The notes under the pieces were generated by a model. The model worked only from the letters and a program-made list of their open reading frames with translations, searched no databases and was not told where the DNA came from. The position numbers and the translations under genes are program-made. A DNA stretch of 64,000 bases from Glycomyces sp. NRRL B-16210 (lineage in GTDB: Bacteria; Actinomycetota; Actinomycetes; Mycobacteriales; Micromonosporaceae): positions 62,001 to 126,000 of the forward strand of contig NZ_JOGR01000001.1 of NCBI RefSeq assembly GCF_000719515.1, in the 5' to 3' direction. Below, one piece after another: positions 9,116 to 18,208 of this stretch. The first letter of the stretch is position 1, and each line of letters starts with the position of its first letter.

Positions 9116-11317
9116 ATGCCCTTGACACCCGCACCCCACGGCGAGCGAAAGACCGGCGAGCACGCGCGCTCGCAGGTCGCCCGTGCCCGCGACACCTTGC
9201 GGCAGTACGAGAGCCTCGCCGCCGCGCCCGCGAAGTTGCGGAGCGCGGTGCGCGGGCATGTCGCGGCATTGGCACAGGAGGAGGTCTCCGGGCGGCTCGT
9301 GACGATGCGCGTCACGGAACTCAAGAAAGTCGCAAAAGGACTGCGGCTGGCGAAGCTCGAGCAGGCCGGGATCAGCACGGTCGCCGACGTGCTCGCCAAC
9401 ACCCGCGACCAGCTCCTGGAGATCCCGGGGATCGGCGCGCAGACCGTCGACGAGATCAAGGCCGCGGCCGAACTGCTCGCCGAGCGGTCTGTCGCCGACA
9501 CGCGCCCCAGATTCGACCCGGCCCGCCGGGACCCGCGGCACTCCCGCATCCTCGCCCACCTGCGGGCCGAGAAGACCGCCACAGCGGCAGCGGACGACCT
9601 GCGGGAAGCCGTGCACCGCTTCCGGAGCCGAGCCGAGCCGTACTTCGCCGCCGCAGACCGGGCCGGCAGCAGACTCGCGATGTTCTTCTCCCGGCGCAGG
9701 CGCAAAGACGCGGCGCTGGCGGGCCTCGAAGCGCTCGAAGCGGTCAACGCCGACAACGAGACGAGAGCGCTGGAACGCGATCTCGCCGCAGCGCTCGACC
9801 GAGCCCGGCCCGAACGCTGGACCTCCGATGAGCTCTGGGGCGACTACGAACGCGAAGCGGCGAGCATCAACACGGCGCTCGCCAAGATCACGGGCGCGGA
9901 CGAAGAGGACGCCGAACGAGCCGAGGACTTCGTCGACGCCGATCTGCGGCAAGCGATCGAGACACTGCCGTTCGACCGGTCGCTGCTGCGCACCGACCTC
10001 CGCTTCTACCAGCTCTTCGGCGCGAAGTACGTGGTCTACCAGAAGAGGGCGATCATCGGCGACGAGATGGGCCTGGGCAAGACCATCCAGGCGCTCGCGG
10101 TCGCCGCGCACCTCGCGGCGCAGGGTCAGCGCCGCTGCCTCGTCATCTGCCCGGCGAGCGTCGTCCCCAACTGGCTCAACGAGATCCGCAAGCACACCCG
10201 CCTTGAGGCGTTCGGCCTCCACGGTCCCGGGCGGGAGGAGGAGACCCGCAGGTGGCTGCGCCGCGGCGGCGTCGCGGTGACCACGTTCAACACGATCGAC
10301 CGGCTCGAATCGCTGCCGCAGCGATCGAGGATCGCGCTGCTGGTCGTCGATGAGGCCCACTACATCAAGAACCCGAACGCCAAGCGCAGCATGGCGGTAG
10401 GGGCCGCGATCGGTCGCTCCAAGCGGGCGCTCCTGTTGTCCGGCACGCCGATGGAGAACCGCGTCCAGGAGTTCGCCTCGCTCATCGGCCACCTCCGGCC
10501 CGATCTCGCTCAGCAGGTCGCCGAGGGCGACGATGTGGTCGGGGCCGAGGCGTTCCGGCGGACGGTCGCACCGGTGTACTTGCGGCGCAACCAGGAAGAC
10601 GTGCTCACCGAACTGCCCGAGAAGATCGAGGTCGAGGAGTGGGTTCAGTTCAACGCGAGCGACGAGGACGAGTACCGCGAACAGGTGCGCCGCCGCAACC
10701 TCATGGGCATGCGCCGCGCCTCCTCCGCCACGGCGGGTTCGGCGAAGCTGGAGCGGCTGGCCGAGCTCGTGGAGGACGCGGGCGCTGAGGGCCAGAAGGT
10801 CATCGTGTTCTCGTACTTCCTCGACGTGCTCAAGGCGGTCGGGGAGCGGGTCGGGGACGTCGCGATCGGCCCGATCACCGGGAAGGTCGCGGCCGCGAAG
10901 CGCCAGGGCATGGTCGAGGAGTTCGCACGGCGCGAGGGCCCGGCGGTGATCCTGGCGCAGATCGAGGCCGGCGGCGTCGGCCTCAACATCCAGGCGGCCT
11001 CAGTGGTGGTGCTCGCTGAGCCGCAATGGAAGCCGAGCATCGAGCAGCAGGCGGTGGCGCGGGCCCACCGCATGGGCCAGACCCGTCGCGTCCAGGTGCA
11101 CCGACTGCTCGCCAAGGACGGTGTCGACGAGCGGATCAGAGAGGTGCAGGAGCACAAGGATCTCCTGTTCGAGCACTACGCGCGCCACAGCGACGCCAAG
11201 TCGACCGGCGCGATGGCGACCGCCACCGCCGTGGCGTCGCTCGGCGACGACTCGATCCCCTTGGAGCAGCGCATCGTCGCCGCCGAACGGGCCCGCCTCG
11301 GACTCGGTAGGCCCTGA
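9116..11317 (+). CDS. SNF2-family ATPase/helicase with N-terminal helix-hairpin-helix
   Basis: 733 aa from the ATG at 9116; a TTG at 9095 is an alternative. Residues about 70-125 contain a helix-hairpin-helix (LLEIPGIGAQTVDEIKAAAE) for sequence-independent DNA binding. The SNF2 ATPase follows with DEMGLGKTIQAL (Walker A), VVDEAHYIKN (DEAH), and SGTPMENR (motif III). The helicase C domain ends with EAGGVGLN and QQAVARAHRMGQTRRVQVHRL, diagnostic of SNF2 proteins. It probably remodels or translocates on DNA in repair; no nuclease domain is fused. It stands alone, with no partner gene implying a defence role. Confidence 0.85.
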   Translation: MPLTPAPHGERKTGEHARSQVARARDTLRQYESLAAAPAKLRSAVRGHVAALAQEEVSGRLVTMRVTELKKVAKGLRLAKLEQAGISTVADVLANTRDQLLEIPGIGAQTVDEIKAAAELLAERSVADTRPRFDPARRDPRHSRILAHLRAEKTATAAADDLREAVHRFRSRAEPYFAAADRAGSRLAMFFSRRRRKDAALAGLEALEAVNADNETRALERDLAAALDRARPERWTSDELWGDYEREAASINTALAKITGADEEDAERAEDFVDADLRQAIETLPFDRSLLRTDLRFYQLFGAKYVVYQKRAIIGDEMGLGKTIQALAVAAHLAAQGQRRCLVICPASVVPNWLNEIRKHTRLEAFGLHGPGREEETRRWLRRGGVAVTTFNTIDRLESLPQRSRIALLVVDEAHYIKNPNAKRSMAVGAAIGRSKRALLLSGTPMENRVQEFASLIGHLRPDLAQQVAEGDDVVGAEAFRRTVAPVYLRRNQEDVLTELPEKIEVEEWVQFNASDEDEYREQVRRRNLMGMRRASSATAGSAKLERLAELVEDAGAEGQKVIVFSYFLDVLKAVGERVGDVAIGPITGKVAAAKRQGMVEEFARREGPAVILAQIEAGGVGLNIQAASVVVLAEPQWKPSIEQQAVARAHRMGQTRRVQVHRLLAKDGVDERIREVQEHKDLLFEHYARHSDAKSTGAMATATAVASLGDDSIPLEQRIVAAERARLGLGRP

Positions 11318-11444
11318 ACATCCACAGGTCGTAGACAACCCTCGATCCTTCCAGCCGATCCGTCCCGAACTGCTGCGATCAGGTCCGTGCGGCCCGCGCC
11401 TTGCTCCGATGACGGATCGATGACGGACTCATGGCCGCCGCTTT

Positions 11445-11450
11445 TACTGT
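11445..11450 (+). promoter_or_regulatory. -10 hexamer of a probable leaderless promoter
   Basis: TACTGT ends 6 bases before the GTG at 11457, and the gene has no ribosome binding site. Confidence 0.4.
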
Positions 11451-11456
11451 GCAGAC

Positions 11457-12293
11457 GTGAATCGACATGCAGCGCCCAACGAATTCGACGACATCGCCCA
11501 CCGGGCCGGACTCGGCAACTGCCGGGCCGAATACAAGCCCCGACCCACACCGTTCGTCCTGCCGCTCTTCATCGCCGGCGTGATCTACCTGCTCACCGTG
11601 GTGTGCCTCGCCGGGACCAACATGCTGGAGAACAGCTTCGGCGTCATCATGCTCGTGATCTTCACGCTGTTCATCGGACTCGGCGTCCTCAACGTCGTCC
11701 ACGCGAAACGGAAGTCCGGAGCAGGAGACGTGCTCCGCCTCTACGACAACGGCCTCATCGTCAAGGGCCCCAAGGCGCTCGTCTCGATCTTCTACTGGGA
11801 CTCGGCTCGCGTCCACCAGCGCCTCTTCCGCTACCCGCAGACCGGACTCACCACCTACAACTACCTGCTGACCGGGCCCGATGCCAGCCCGATCGCCATC
11901 GGCGATCCCAAGGGCGCGGCCGCCTCTGCGATCGTCAACCTCCAGGGCGACCTCGCGAACTTCACGCTCGGCGCGGCCTTCTCCAGCCCCGAGGAGTGGG
12001 GCCCGGCGATCCAGCAGGCCGTCACCCGAACCCAGCTCCCCGACGTCCTCGCCCGCATCGACCGGGGCGAGCGCCTCGCCTTCGGCGACCTCGCGGTCGA
12101 ACGGGACTTCCTCACGATCGACGGCACCGCCATCGCCTGGAACCGCCTTCAGGCCGTGTCGCTCCACGATGGTGTGGCGCTCTTCAAGTCCGCCGACCGC
12201 CTCTTCCGGACCCGCGAACCGGTCTACACGATCCCCAACTTCTTCGTTCTCCAAGAGGTGGTGCGGGCAAGGACCGGCCTCGAGTGGACCTGA
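11457..12293 (+). CDS. Membrane-anchored protein, DUF6585-like layout, function unknown
   Basis: 278 aa. Two transmembrane helices lie close together near the N-terminus (about 32-53 and 58-80), followed by a cytoplasmic domain of alternating strands (DVLRLYDNGLIVKGP, FGDLAVERDFLTIDG, IAWNRLQAVSLHDG). The layout of two helices followed by two repeated strand-rich modules resembles DUF6585 proteins, but I hold that lightly. No catalytic residues are evident. It is followed by another membrane protein on the same strand. Confidence 0.6.
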   Translation: MNRHAAPNEFDDIAHRAGLGNCRAEYKPRPTPFVLPLFIAGVIYLLTVVCLAGTNMLENSFGVIMLVIFTLFIGLGVLNVVHAKRKSGAGDVLRLYDNGLIVKGPKALVSIFYWDSARVHQRLFRYPQTGLTTYNYLLTGPDASPIAIGDPKGAAASAIVNLQGDLANFTLGAAFSSPEEWGPAIQQAVTRTQLPDVLARIDRGERLAFGDLAVERDFLTIDGTAIAWNRLQAVSLHDGVALFKSADRLFRTREPVYTIPNFFVLQEVVRARTGLEWT

Positions 12294-12404
12294 TGATGAA
12301 CGATCCACAAGGGAATAACGGTATCCAGATCTGTCGGCCCTGGCGCCGAGCACCATTCCTCCCTGCGCTCCCGAACCCGACTGTCGAGCCCCGCTGGAAC
12401 GAAG

Positions 12405-13508
12405 ATGGACGACTCCGAACCGACTGAGCCCCGCGGTCGCCGCCCGGTCCTCGTCGCCGCCGTCGCGGTCGGGACCCTGACGATGTGCGCCACCTTCGCC
12501 GGTGCCGTGGTCAACCTGCTCACCGGGCCCGCCGCGCTCGCGATCGGCGCCACCGGCGCGGTCCTGGCCGGCATGGCCTCGATCATCGCGACGATCGTCT
12601 CCATGCCCGGGGGCGTGCCGTCCGAGTGGCGCGCGCCCGCGGCGTGGAACTGGCTCGACGTGGCCCGCCACCCGCTCGAAGCCGTCCGCAACATCCGTCT
12701 CCCGCTCGCGTGCGCTCTAGCGGTCTCCGGAGCGATGGCCGCCCCGGAGGCGATCCTCGCTCCGCTCCCCTTGGAAGGCTTCGCGGCGGTCCACTCCGCG
12801 ACGCTGCTGCCGGTCGTGACGGGCGCTTGGGCGCTGCTCATCGCCATGATCGCGCAGGGCTGGAATCTCACTTGGGACGACTCCGAGCCCCGCCAGATGG
12901 GCGCGGGCCTCGACGCGCTCATCACCTACAGCGTCGCCGCAGGGCTCGGATTCTGGATCGGGACGATCACCGAGCTCTACCTCGGTCTTTTGATCGCCGG
13001 TGCGGCGATGTTCGTCCTCACCGCCGTCGCCGGCCGGATCGAGGACGACTATTACGCCAAGGGCCCCTTGCCGTTCCTCCTGTCCGCCGCGGCCGTCGCC
13101 ACGACCGCGTTCGCGGCCTGGCGCACCGGCTTCGGTCCGTTCGGCACGGTCTTCGTGAGCATGGGCGCGATCATGGCGGTGACCTTCCCCGCCGCGATCC
13201 GCGGCAAGCACCCGAAGTTCGAGGTCGGCATCCTCGAATTCGTCCCGCTCATGGCCTTCGGCCTCCTCGGGCTCAACGGCCATCCCTGGTGGTTCGGCGT
13301 CGGCATCCTGCTCTTCACCGCGGGCGTCGTCAACTCCGGCGGCGAATCCCGCGACGCCCCCGACTTCAAGCAGGGCGCCCGCTTCGTCGCCCGCTGGTTC
13401 GGCCCTCTCCAACCCCTCATGGTCCTCTATGTGGTTCTCACGCCACTGGCTTCGATCTATGCGGGCGTGACGATGGCCTTCCCGCAACTCGGCTGGGAGC
13501 TTCCGTGA
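12405..13508 (+). CDS. Polytopic membrane protein, unidentified
   Basis: 367 aa with about nine hydrophobic segments spread along the whole length, the first at about 14-38 after a short charged N-terminus. Short polar loops contain SEPRQMGAG and GRIEDDYYAKG. I do not recognise a transporter signature. It starts 111 bp after the preceding membrane-protein gene and its ribosome binding site is weak, so the start is moderately uncertain. Confidence 0.65.
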   Translation: MDDSEPTEPRGRRPVLVAAVAVGTLTMCATFAGAVVNLLTGPAALAIGATGAVLAGMASIIATIVSMPGGVPSEWRAPAAWNWLDVARHPLEAVRNIRLPLACALAVSGAMAAPEAILAPLPLEGFAAVHSATLLPVVTGAWALLIAMIAQGWNLTWDDSEPRQMGAGLDALITYSVAAGLGFWIGTITELYLGLLIAGAAMFVLTAVAGRIEDDYYAKGPLPFLLSAAAVATTAFAAWRTGFGPFGTVFVSMGAIMAVTFPAAIRGKHPKFEVGILEFVPLMAFGLLGLNGHPWWFGVGILLFTAGVVNSGGESRDAPDFKQGARFVARWFGPLQPLMVLYVVLTPLASIYAGVTMAFPQLGWELP

Positions 13509-13568
13509 CCGAAGGCTGCTGTCTTGACCGCCGGAGGAGACCGAGCCTCGTGAACAGATCGAGACGGT

Positions 13569-13937
13569 TCAGACCTTGGTGATCCGCACGGTGGCTCCCG
13601 CCTCGGTGAGCAGGCGGTGCGCGACTTCGGCCGACGAGCGGTCGACTCCGGCCAGCACGGTCGCAGGCGTGCGGTCGGTCAGGCGCTTCGCCTCGGCGAT
13701 CCCCAGGCCGGTGATCGCCCTGAGCTCCTTGACGACCTCGACCTTGCTTGCTCCGGCGCTGTCCAGCACGAGCGACCATTCGCCGTCGCGGATCAGCTCA
13801 GCGGGGACCGGACGCGCGGTCTCGGCCTGACGGGAGTTGGCGCGATCCGCCCGCAGCGCCCCCACGATGGCCGCCACCGAACCCACCACCAGGATCAGTA
13901 CCAACATCACCAAAGCGACGTTGGGATCACGGTTCAT
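13569..13937 (-). CDS. Membrane-anchored protein with ribosomal L7/L12 C-terminal-like domain
   Basis: 122 aa. The ATG at 13937 has GGAAGGA 10 bases upstream; an in-frame TTG three codons earlier would overlap that site and is rejected. One transmembrane helix spans about 7-27 (ALVMLVLILVVGSVAAIVG). Residues about 58-120 resemble the L7/L12 C-terminal domain: SKVEVVKELRAITGLGIAEAK is close to the KxxVIKxVRxxTGLGLKEAK helix that contacts translation GTPases. A membrane-tethered copy cannot be part of the ribosomal stalk in the usual way. It is the last chromosomal gene before the island. Confidence 0.7.
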   Translation of the reverse strand: MNRDPNVALVMLVLILVVGSVAAIVGALRADRANSRQAETARPVPAELIRDGEWSLVLDSAGASKVEVVKELRAITGLGIAEAKRLTDRTPATVLAGVDRSSAEVAHRLLTEAGATVRITKV

Positions 13938-14095
13938 GGCGGACAAGTCCTTCCGGAGGGCTCGGGCGGTGGGGCGCGCTTGGCGCCGCGGGCGGTGTTC
14001 CCGGCGGCATCAGATCCAGGTTGCAATGAATGTGCAACGGCCGGCCACCCGAGGCCGCTCCTCGGCCAAGCCCCGCGCCCTTGCTCCGCGAAACT

Positions 14096-14130
14096 AAAAG
14101 GCCCACACCGCATCTGCAATGTGAGCCTTT
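14096..14130. terminator. Bidirectional terminator, probably the original tRNA-Arg terminator
   Basis: AAAGGC-C-CACA pairs with TGTG-A-GCCTTT around a 12-base loop (10 bp, one mismatch). It is followed by TTTT in the minus direction and a T-rich run in the plus direction. It lies 4 bases left of the left attachment repeat, exactly where a terminator for a tRNA ending in that repeat would sit before island insertion. Confidence 0.65.
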
Positions 14131-14134
14131 CTTG

Positions 14135-14144
14135 TTGGCGCGCC
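14135..14144. repeat. Putative left attachment site (attL core)
   Basis: TTGGCGCGCC is a direct repeat of 53055-53064, where it forms the 3' CCA end of tRNA-Arg(ACG). The match stops abruptly at both sides. A short core is normal for serine integrases. Confidence 0.6.
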
Positions 14145-14159
14145 TGCTCTCCGCCTATT

Positions 14160-14220
14160 CCAACAGGTTCACGCAGCTAGAACGCTTGCGCGAAACGTTG
14201 TCAACCTGCGTAAAGGCCCC
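14160..14220. promoter_or_regulatory. Imperfect inverted repeats at the island's left end
   Basis: AGGTTcACGCAG near 14163 is mirrored by CTGCGTaAA near 14209, enclosing AACGcttGCGCgaaaCGTT. These may be integrase arm sites or an operator for the HTH gene that follows. This is visual inference only. Confidence 0.25.
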
Positions 14221-14242
14221 AAACGACCACCGAAAGGTCGAA

Positions 14243-14536
14243 ATGACGATCCTTCCATGGGCCGTCCGTAAACGCCTGACCCCGACAGAAATCAACGACC
14301 TGGTGACCGCTTTCCAAACCGGTGCCCGCCAAAAAGACCTCGCTGACAAGTACGCCATCAGCCTTTACAGCGTCAAACAACTCCTCAAGAACGCCGGAGT
14401 CCGCCGCTACCGGATCCGTGCCTCCGATGGGAACATTCAGGCGTCCGGCGCATCCGACCGGGCTGGTGGAAAGATGGATACTCATCCGATGACGTCGCCA
14501 ATGCTGAAGTCGGTTTCCGGAGGTCGGCCGGTATGA
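14243..14536 (+). CDS. Small helix-turn-helix protein, recombinase C-terminal type
   Basis: 97 aa; the ATG has GAAAGG 8 bases upstream. Residues about 8-55 (LTPTEINDLVTAFQTGARQ, then KDLADKYAISLYSVKQLL) match the Hin/resolvase C-terminal helix-turn-helix that reads LTPEEIxxLVxxYxxGxxxxxLAxxFGIS. No catalytic resolvase domain is present. It may be a detached DNA-binding domain, a regulator of the island, or an excision accessory factor. The tail after residue 60 is of low complexity and looks non-conserved. It is the first gene inside the left attachment repeat. Confidence 0.6.
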   Translation: MTILPWAVRKRLTPTEINDLVTAFQTGARQKDLADKYAISLYSVKQLLKNAGVRRYRIRASDGNIQASGASDRAGGKMDTHPMTSPMLKSVSGGRPV

Positions 14537-14635
14537 CCGTGCCACTCTGAGGGTTATCGCCGCAGAACCACACTCACCGTCCACACGCGGTAGCATCGAG
14601 GGCCTCCTGCTCAATCCCCTTGCCCCGGAGGAATC

Positions 14636-16735
14636 TTGGAACAGCGCGCCGCCCGCTGGCTTGCCGACTACCTCACGAGAGAGTTCAAGGGCCGCATCTA
14701 CCTCGGCGACGTCCAGGGCCGCGGCCCGAACCAGACCGACCAGTTCCTCACCAGGGCGCTGTCCGCGATGGTCGTCCGGTACCTGCTCAAATGCAGCCAC
14801 GAGCACGCGGCCTCCTGCGTGATCGACGGGAACGACGACCAGGACATCGACGCGGTCGCCTACGACGAGGAGCAGAATCGCCTATGGCTGATCCAGACCA
14901 AGTGGAGCAGCCTGGCGAAAGCCAAGATCCCCGAGAAGGAGCTCAAGACCTTCACGCTCGGCGCGGACTACATCCTCAAAGGTGAGCACTACCGGTTCAA
15001 CGAGCGGTACCGTCCCCACGAGTCGAAGATCGAGGCGATCATCGAGAACGACCCGCGCCTGACCCTCGTCCTCGCGCTCGCCAACACGCACGGCATCTTC
15101 CCCGACCACATGCCTGTGCTGGAGGACTTCGCCCAGAAGTTCGGTATCTGGGCTAGCGAGCCCGCCGGGATCGAGATCTACACCCTCGACATGCTCAAGC
15201 GCATCGCCCAGGCCGGCATGGGCGAGCCGCCGATCGATCTTGACATCAGCTTGCGCGACACGGTCGCCCGGGAGCGTCCGCACCAGATCTACTACGGCAC
15301 GGCTACTGCGGCCGAGATCGCCGGCTGGTACGAGACCCACGGGGACCGACTGTTCGAACGCAACATCCGCGGCTCCCTCGGCCGCACCACCGTCAACCAG
15401 GGCATCGAGCAGACCCTGATCGAAAGGCCGGAGCGGCTGTGGGACTTCAACAACGGCATCACCATTGTCGCGAAGTCGGGCTCGCTCTCCATGTACGGCA
15501 GGGGAGTGCTCAAAGACGTCGCGATCGTCAACGGCGCGCAGACCGTGTGGTCGATCGCGCAAGCCATGAAGCAGAACCCCGCCAATGGCGACGTCGCCGG
15601 AGTCCTGGTCAAGATCTCGTTCACGGGCAAGGACGGCGACGACCTCCTGCGCGAGATCACTGAGGCCACCAACACCCAGAACCGCGTCGAGGTGCGCGAC
15701 CTGGCTTCGCTGGACGAACAGCAGGAACACCTCCGTATCGACTTCCAGGCCGAACTCATGCTCGAATACGCCACGCGGCGCGCGGAGTTCCCGCCCGAGG
15801 AGAAGCGTGGCTGCACCAGCGAAGAAGCGCTGATCGCCCTCGCATGCGCCCACCCGGACGTCAGATTCGCCGTCCAGGCCAAGGTCATGCCCGACCGGCT
15901 ATGGGACCGCAGCGGTACCGGCGCCTACCGGAAGCTTTTCCGGGAGAACATCAAGGCCGTCGAGGTCTGGCGGACGGTCCAGCTCATGCGGGTGGTGCGC
16001 AGCACCTTGAGCTCCGAGAACAAGAAGCTTCAGAGCCGCGCTGAGTACATCTCCTACCACGGCGACCTCTTCTGCGCCCACCTCGTCGCCCGGATGTTCG
16101 CCGAAGCGCTGGCGGAGGCAGACAAGGAGGAGTGGGAAGAGGTGGTGCTACCGAAGGCCTCCAAGGAGACCCGCGCCATCCTCAAGCGGGTCATCGACGG
16201 AGTGAACACGCTGTACCCGGGGTCGATCGCCTCCTCGTTCTTCAAGCATGAGGAGAAATGCGCGGACCTGGCCGGGGAACTGCGGGGAGAGATCCGGGCC
16301 GGAAGCGCTGTACCCGAGATCCCGGACGAGTACATCAAGGGCAAGGAGGCCAGGCGGAACCGGAGTCCGAACCTCGTCCCGCTCATCGTCCAGCACGGCG
16401 CGATCGACGACGGCACCATCCTCGAATTCCGACCGACGACCACGGAACAGCGCAGGAAGTTCCATGTGTGGGCGGCGGTGGACCCGTGCCGATCCCGCGC
16501 GACCTGGGTCAACCACAAGTCGGCCCAGTTGCGGTGGGAGGCCGACGGCGAGGTCTACTCCACCACCGGCCTGGCCCAGAAGATCCTTGCCGAGGCTTTC
16601 GAGGTGGCGAAGTTCCGCTCCATCCGCGGCCCCGAGTACTGGCATGTCGCCGGCCGAGGCTCAGTGAAGGACATCGGAGAGCGTCTGCGCCAGGAGCTCG
16701 ACAACGAGGCATCGGGATCGAGCGAGCTCTTCTGA
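14636..16735 (+). CDS. AIPR family (abortive infection phage resistance) protein
   Basis: 699 aa; TTG start with GGAGGAA 3-9 bases upstream. Residues about 62-90 (NDDQDIDAVAYD...LWLIQTKW) have the spacing of a PD-(D/E)xK nuclease with a QxK active site. The centre has the AIPR core: FNNGITIVAKSG, VNGAQTVWSIAQ, and ITEATNTQNRVEVRDL. AIPR proteins are linked to abortive phage infection and restriction clusters. In other genomes they often accompany Z1-ATPase and methylase genes, but here the gene is alone and converges with a nuclease gene 12 bp away. Full-length and apparently intact. Confidence 0.85.
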   Translation: MEQRAARWLADYLTREFKGRIYLGDVQGRGPNQTDQFLTRALSAMVVRYLLKCSHEHAASCVIDGNDDQDIDAVAYDEEQNRLWLIQTKWSSLAKAKIPEKELKTFTLGADYILKGEHYRFNERYRPHESKIEAIIENDPRLTLVLALANTHGIFPDHMPVLEDFAQKFGIWASEPAGIEIYTLDMLKRIAQAGMGEPPIDLDISLRDTVARERPHQIYYGTATAAEIAGWYETHGDRLFERNIRGSLGRTTVNQGIEQTLIERPERLWDFNNGITIVAKSGSLSMYGRGVLKDVAIVNGAQTVWSIAQAMKQNPANGDVAGVLVKISFTGKDGDDLLREITEATNTQNRVEVRDLASLDEQQEHLRIDFQAELMLEYATRRAEFPPEEKRGCTSEEALIALACAHPDVRFAVQAKVMPDRLWDRSGTGAYRKLFRENIKAVEVWRTVQLMRVVRSTLSSENKKLQSRAEYISYHGDLFCAHLVARMFAEALAEADKEEWEEVVLPKASKETRAILKRVIDGVNTLYPGSIASSFFKHEEKCADLAGELRGEIRAGSAVPEIPDEYIKGKEARRNRSPNLVPLIVQHGAIDDGTILEFRPTTTEQRRKFHVWAAVDPCRSRATWVNHKSAQLRWEADGEVYSTTGLAQKILAEAFEVAKFRSIRGPEYWHVAGRGSVKDIGERLRQELDNEASGSSELF

Positions 16736-16747
16736 GGAGGGTGTTCC

Positions 16748-18091
16748 CTAGAAGAGCGGAGTCTGCTTAGCTGGTGTTGCGGGACCGGGAGTGGTCGCCG
16801 CCTTCAGCTTGGGCCTTCGTTTCCTGACTCTCGCCATGGTGAGCGACTTGCCCTCGTCCAGCGCCTGGCGACAGTAGTGCAGCAGCGCCTTCATCCCGTC
16901 TTCGGCGGTGTGCGTGCCGAGCCAACCTCCTTTCACCATGTCGACGAGGTAGGTGCTGCTAAGGGAGCGCGATACGTTCCTTCTGGTGATGCAGGTCCCG
17001 CCGCGCGGCCCGATTCCCTTCAGCTCCTTGTGGACTTCGTCGAACAGATCTAGCGGGAAGACCATCCCTGGAACAGGTGCGGTTCCCAGGTCGAGATCGA
17101 TCACGGGGTCGCAGAGTTTGATGAAGCACGGATCGGCATGGAGCCGGAACGCATCCGTGCCTTGCGCTCGGGGTTGGCCGGCGAACCAGTCGCGAACCAT
17201 GCGCATGCGGTCCAGCTCCTTCCTCAGCTGTTCGTCGGGGCGGTACCCCGTGCCGCCGTCAGGGGCTCGATCGGCCATGCGCTTATATTGGATGAGCACG
17301 ACCGCGTTGCGTGTCTTATCGATGTAGATCAGGTCGGCCCCGGTCGCGTGTTCAGGACGCTCGCGGTTGGCGTAGATCAGAGTCAGCTGGTTGCGCCCGC
17401 TCGGGCTGGTGAACGTGCGGCCGTCGAAGAAGGTGCCTGGTGGAGGATTCCAGCCGGTCAAGTTCGTCCAGTCGTGGCGGATCATGGAGTCTTCGCTTGG
17501 CCGGACGCCTCCGTGCAGGCCCTCGAGGTAGCTGCGGTGCGACTCCTCGTACGCATGGGCTTCAACCTGCTGAGGCGGCAGGCCCGCAAGCCCGAGTGGC
17601 ATTCGCACGCAGTCACGCTCAAGCGACAGCTGGCCGACGACGTTCTCGGGAACCCGCGGCGGATCTACCTGACGGCGCCATGCCTCGACCGTGTCGGCGA
17701 GCCATGTTTCCCGCTCCGTAAGGGCGACGATCAGATCCCTTTCCTGCGGTTCGGTTAGCTGCTCGTCGCGGTCCAGGGCGTTCGCAACGGTCAAACCCGT
17801 CTGCTGCAGTTCCTTCACCCTGATCCCCGAACCGAACGGCCGCCAAGCACGTACCTCGAACATCGAGCCGACGCGCCCGACCCGATTGCCCCTGCGGGCG
17901 ATGACGACCGCGCGGAGCTGGTCGCCGACTCGTAGGAACGCCACCTGCCAGCCGCGCCGAAGGCCCGAACGGGCGATCGGGTACGTGAAGTGCGCCCATC
18001 CGTCGTCATCGGGCTCGATCGGGCCGTGGGGGAGTCGTCTGAGGTAGGCCATTTCGTCTTCGCCGCAAGGGATGATCGAAATCGGGGTCAT
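16748..18091 (-). CDS. Putative PD-(D/E)xK-type restriction nuclease, unassigned family
   Basis: 447 aa from the ATG at 18091; an in-frame TTG at 18103 is an alternative. I do not recognise the whole protein. Near residues 250-270 it reads GADLIYIDK then AVVLIQYKRM, the D-Xn-(E/Q)xK arrangement of restriction endonuclease-like folds with Gln as middle ligand. The N-terminal third (about 20-110) is strand-rich with GWQVAFLRVGDQLRAVV and may be a DNA-reading domain. It lies 117 bp downstream of, and co-directional with, a protein carrying a modified-DNA reader domain, suggesting a two-gene modification-dependent restriction unit. No methyltransferase is adjacent. Confidence 0.55.
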   Translation of the reverse strand: MTPISIIPCGEDEMAYLRRLPHGPIEPDDDGWAHFTYPIARSGLRRGWQVAFLRVGDQLRAVVIARRGNRVGRVGSMFEVRAWRPFGSGIRVKELQQTGLTVANALDRDEQLTEPQERDLIVALTERETWLADTVEAWRRQVDPPRVPENVVGQLSLERDCVRMPLGLAGLPPQQVEAHAYEESHRSYLEGLHGGVRPSEDSMIRHDWTNLTGWNPPPGTFFDGRTFTSPSGRNQLTLIYANRERPEHATGADLIYIDKTRNAVVLIQYKRMADRAPDGGTGYRPDEQLRKELDRMRMVRDWFAGQPRAQGTDAFRLHADPCFIKLCDPVIDLDLGTAPVPGMVFPLDLFDEVHKELKGIGPRGGTCITRRNVSRSLSSTYLVDMVKGGWLGTHTAEDGMKALLHYCRQALDEGKSLTMARVRKRRPKLKAATTPGPATPAKQTPLF

Positions 18092-18208
18092 TCGACGATT
18101 CAACCAGAATCGACTCGTTCCGCGCAGTCCCCGCCCCTCGGCAGGAGCCGCCCGGCTTCACTCTCCGATTGCCGGCGGTGGGCCCAGACTACGCCGTCAC
18201 CGAAGCTC

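Noticed and set aside
16748..18091. Long plus-strand frame at about 17138-17758 as a separate gene
   Set aside because: It is antisense to the nuclease-like gene, lacks a ribosome binding site and has no recognisable motif.
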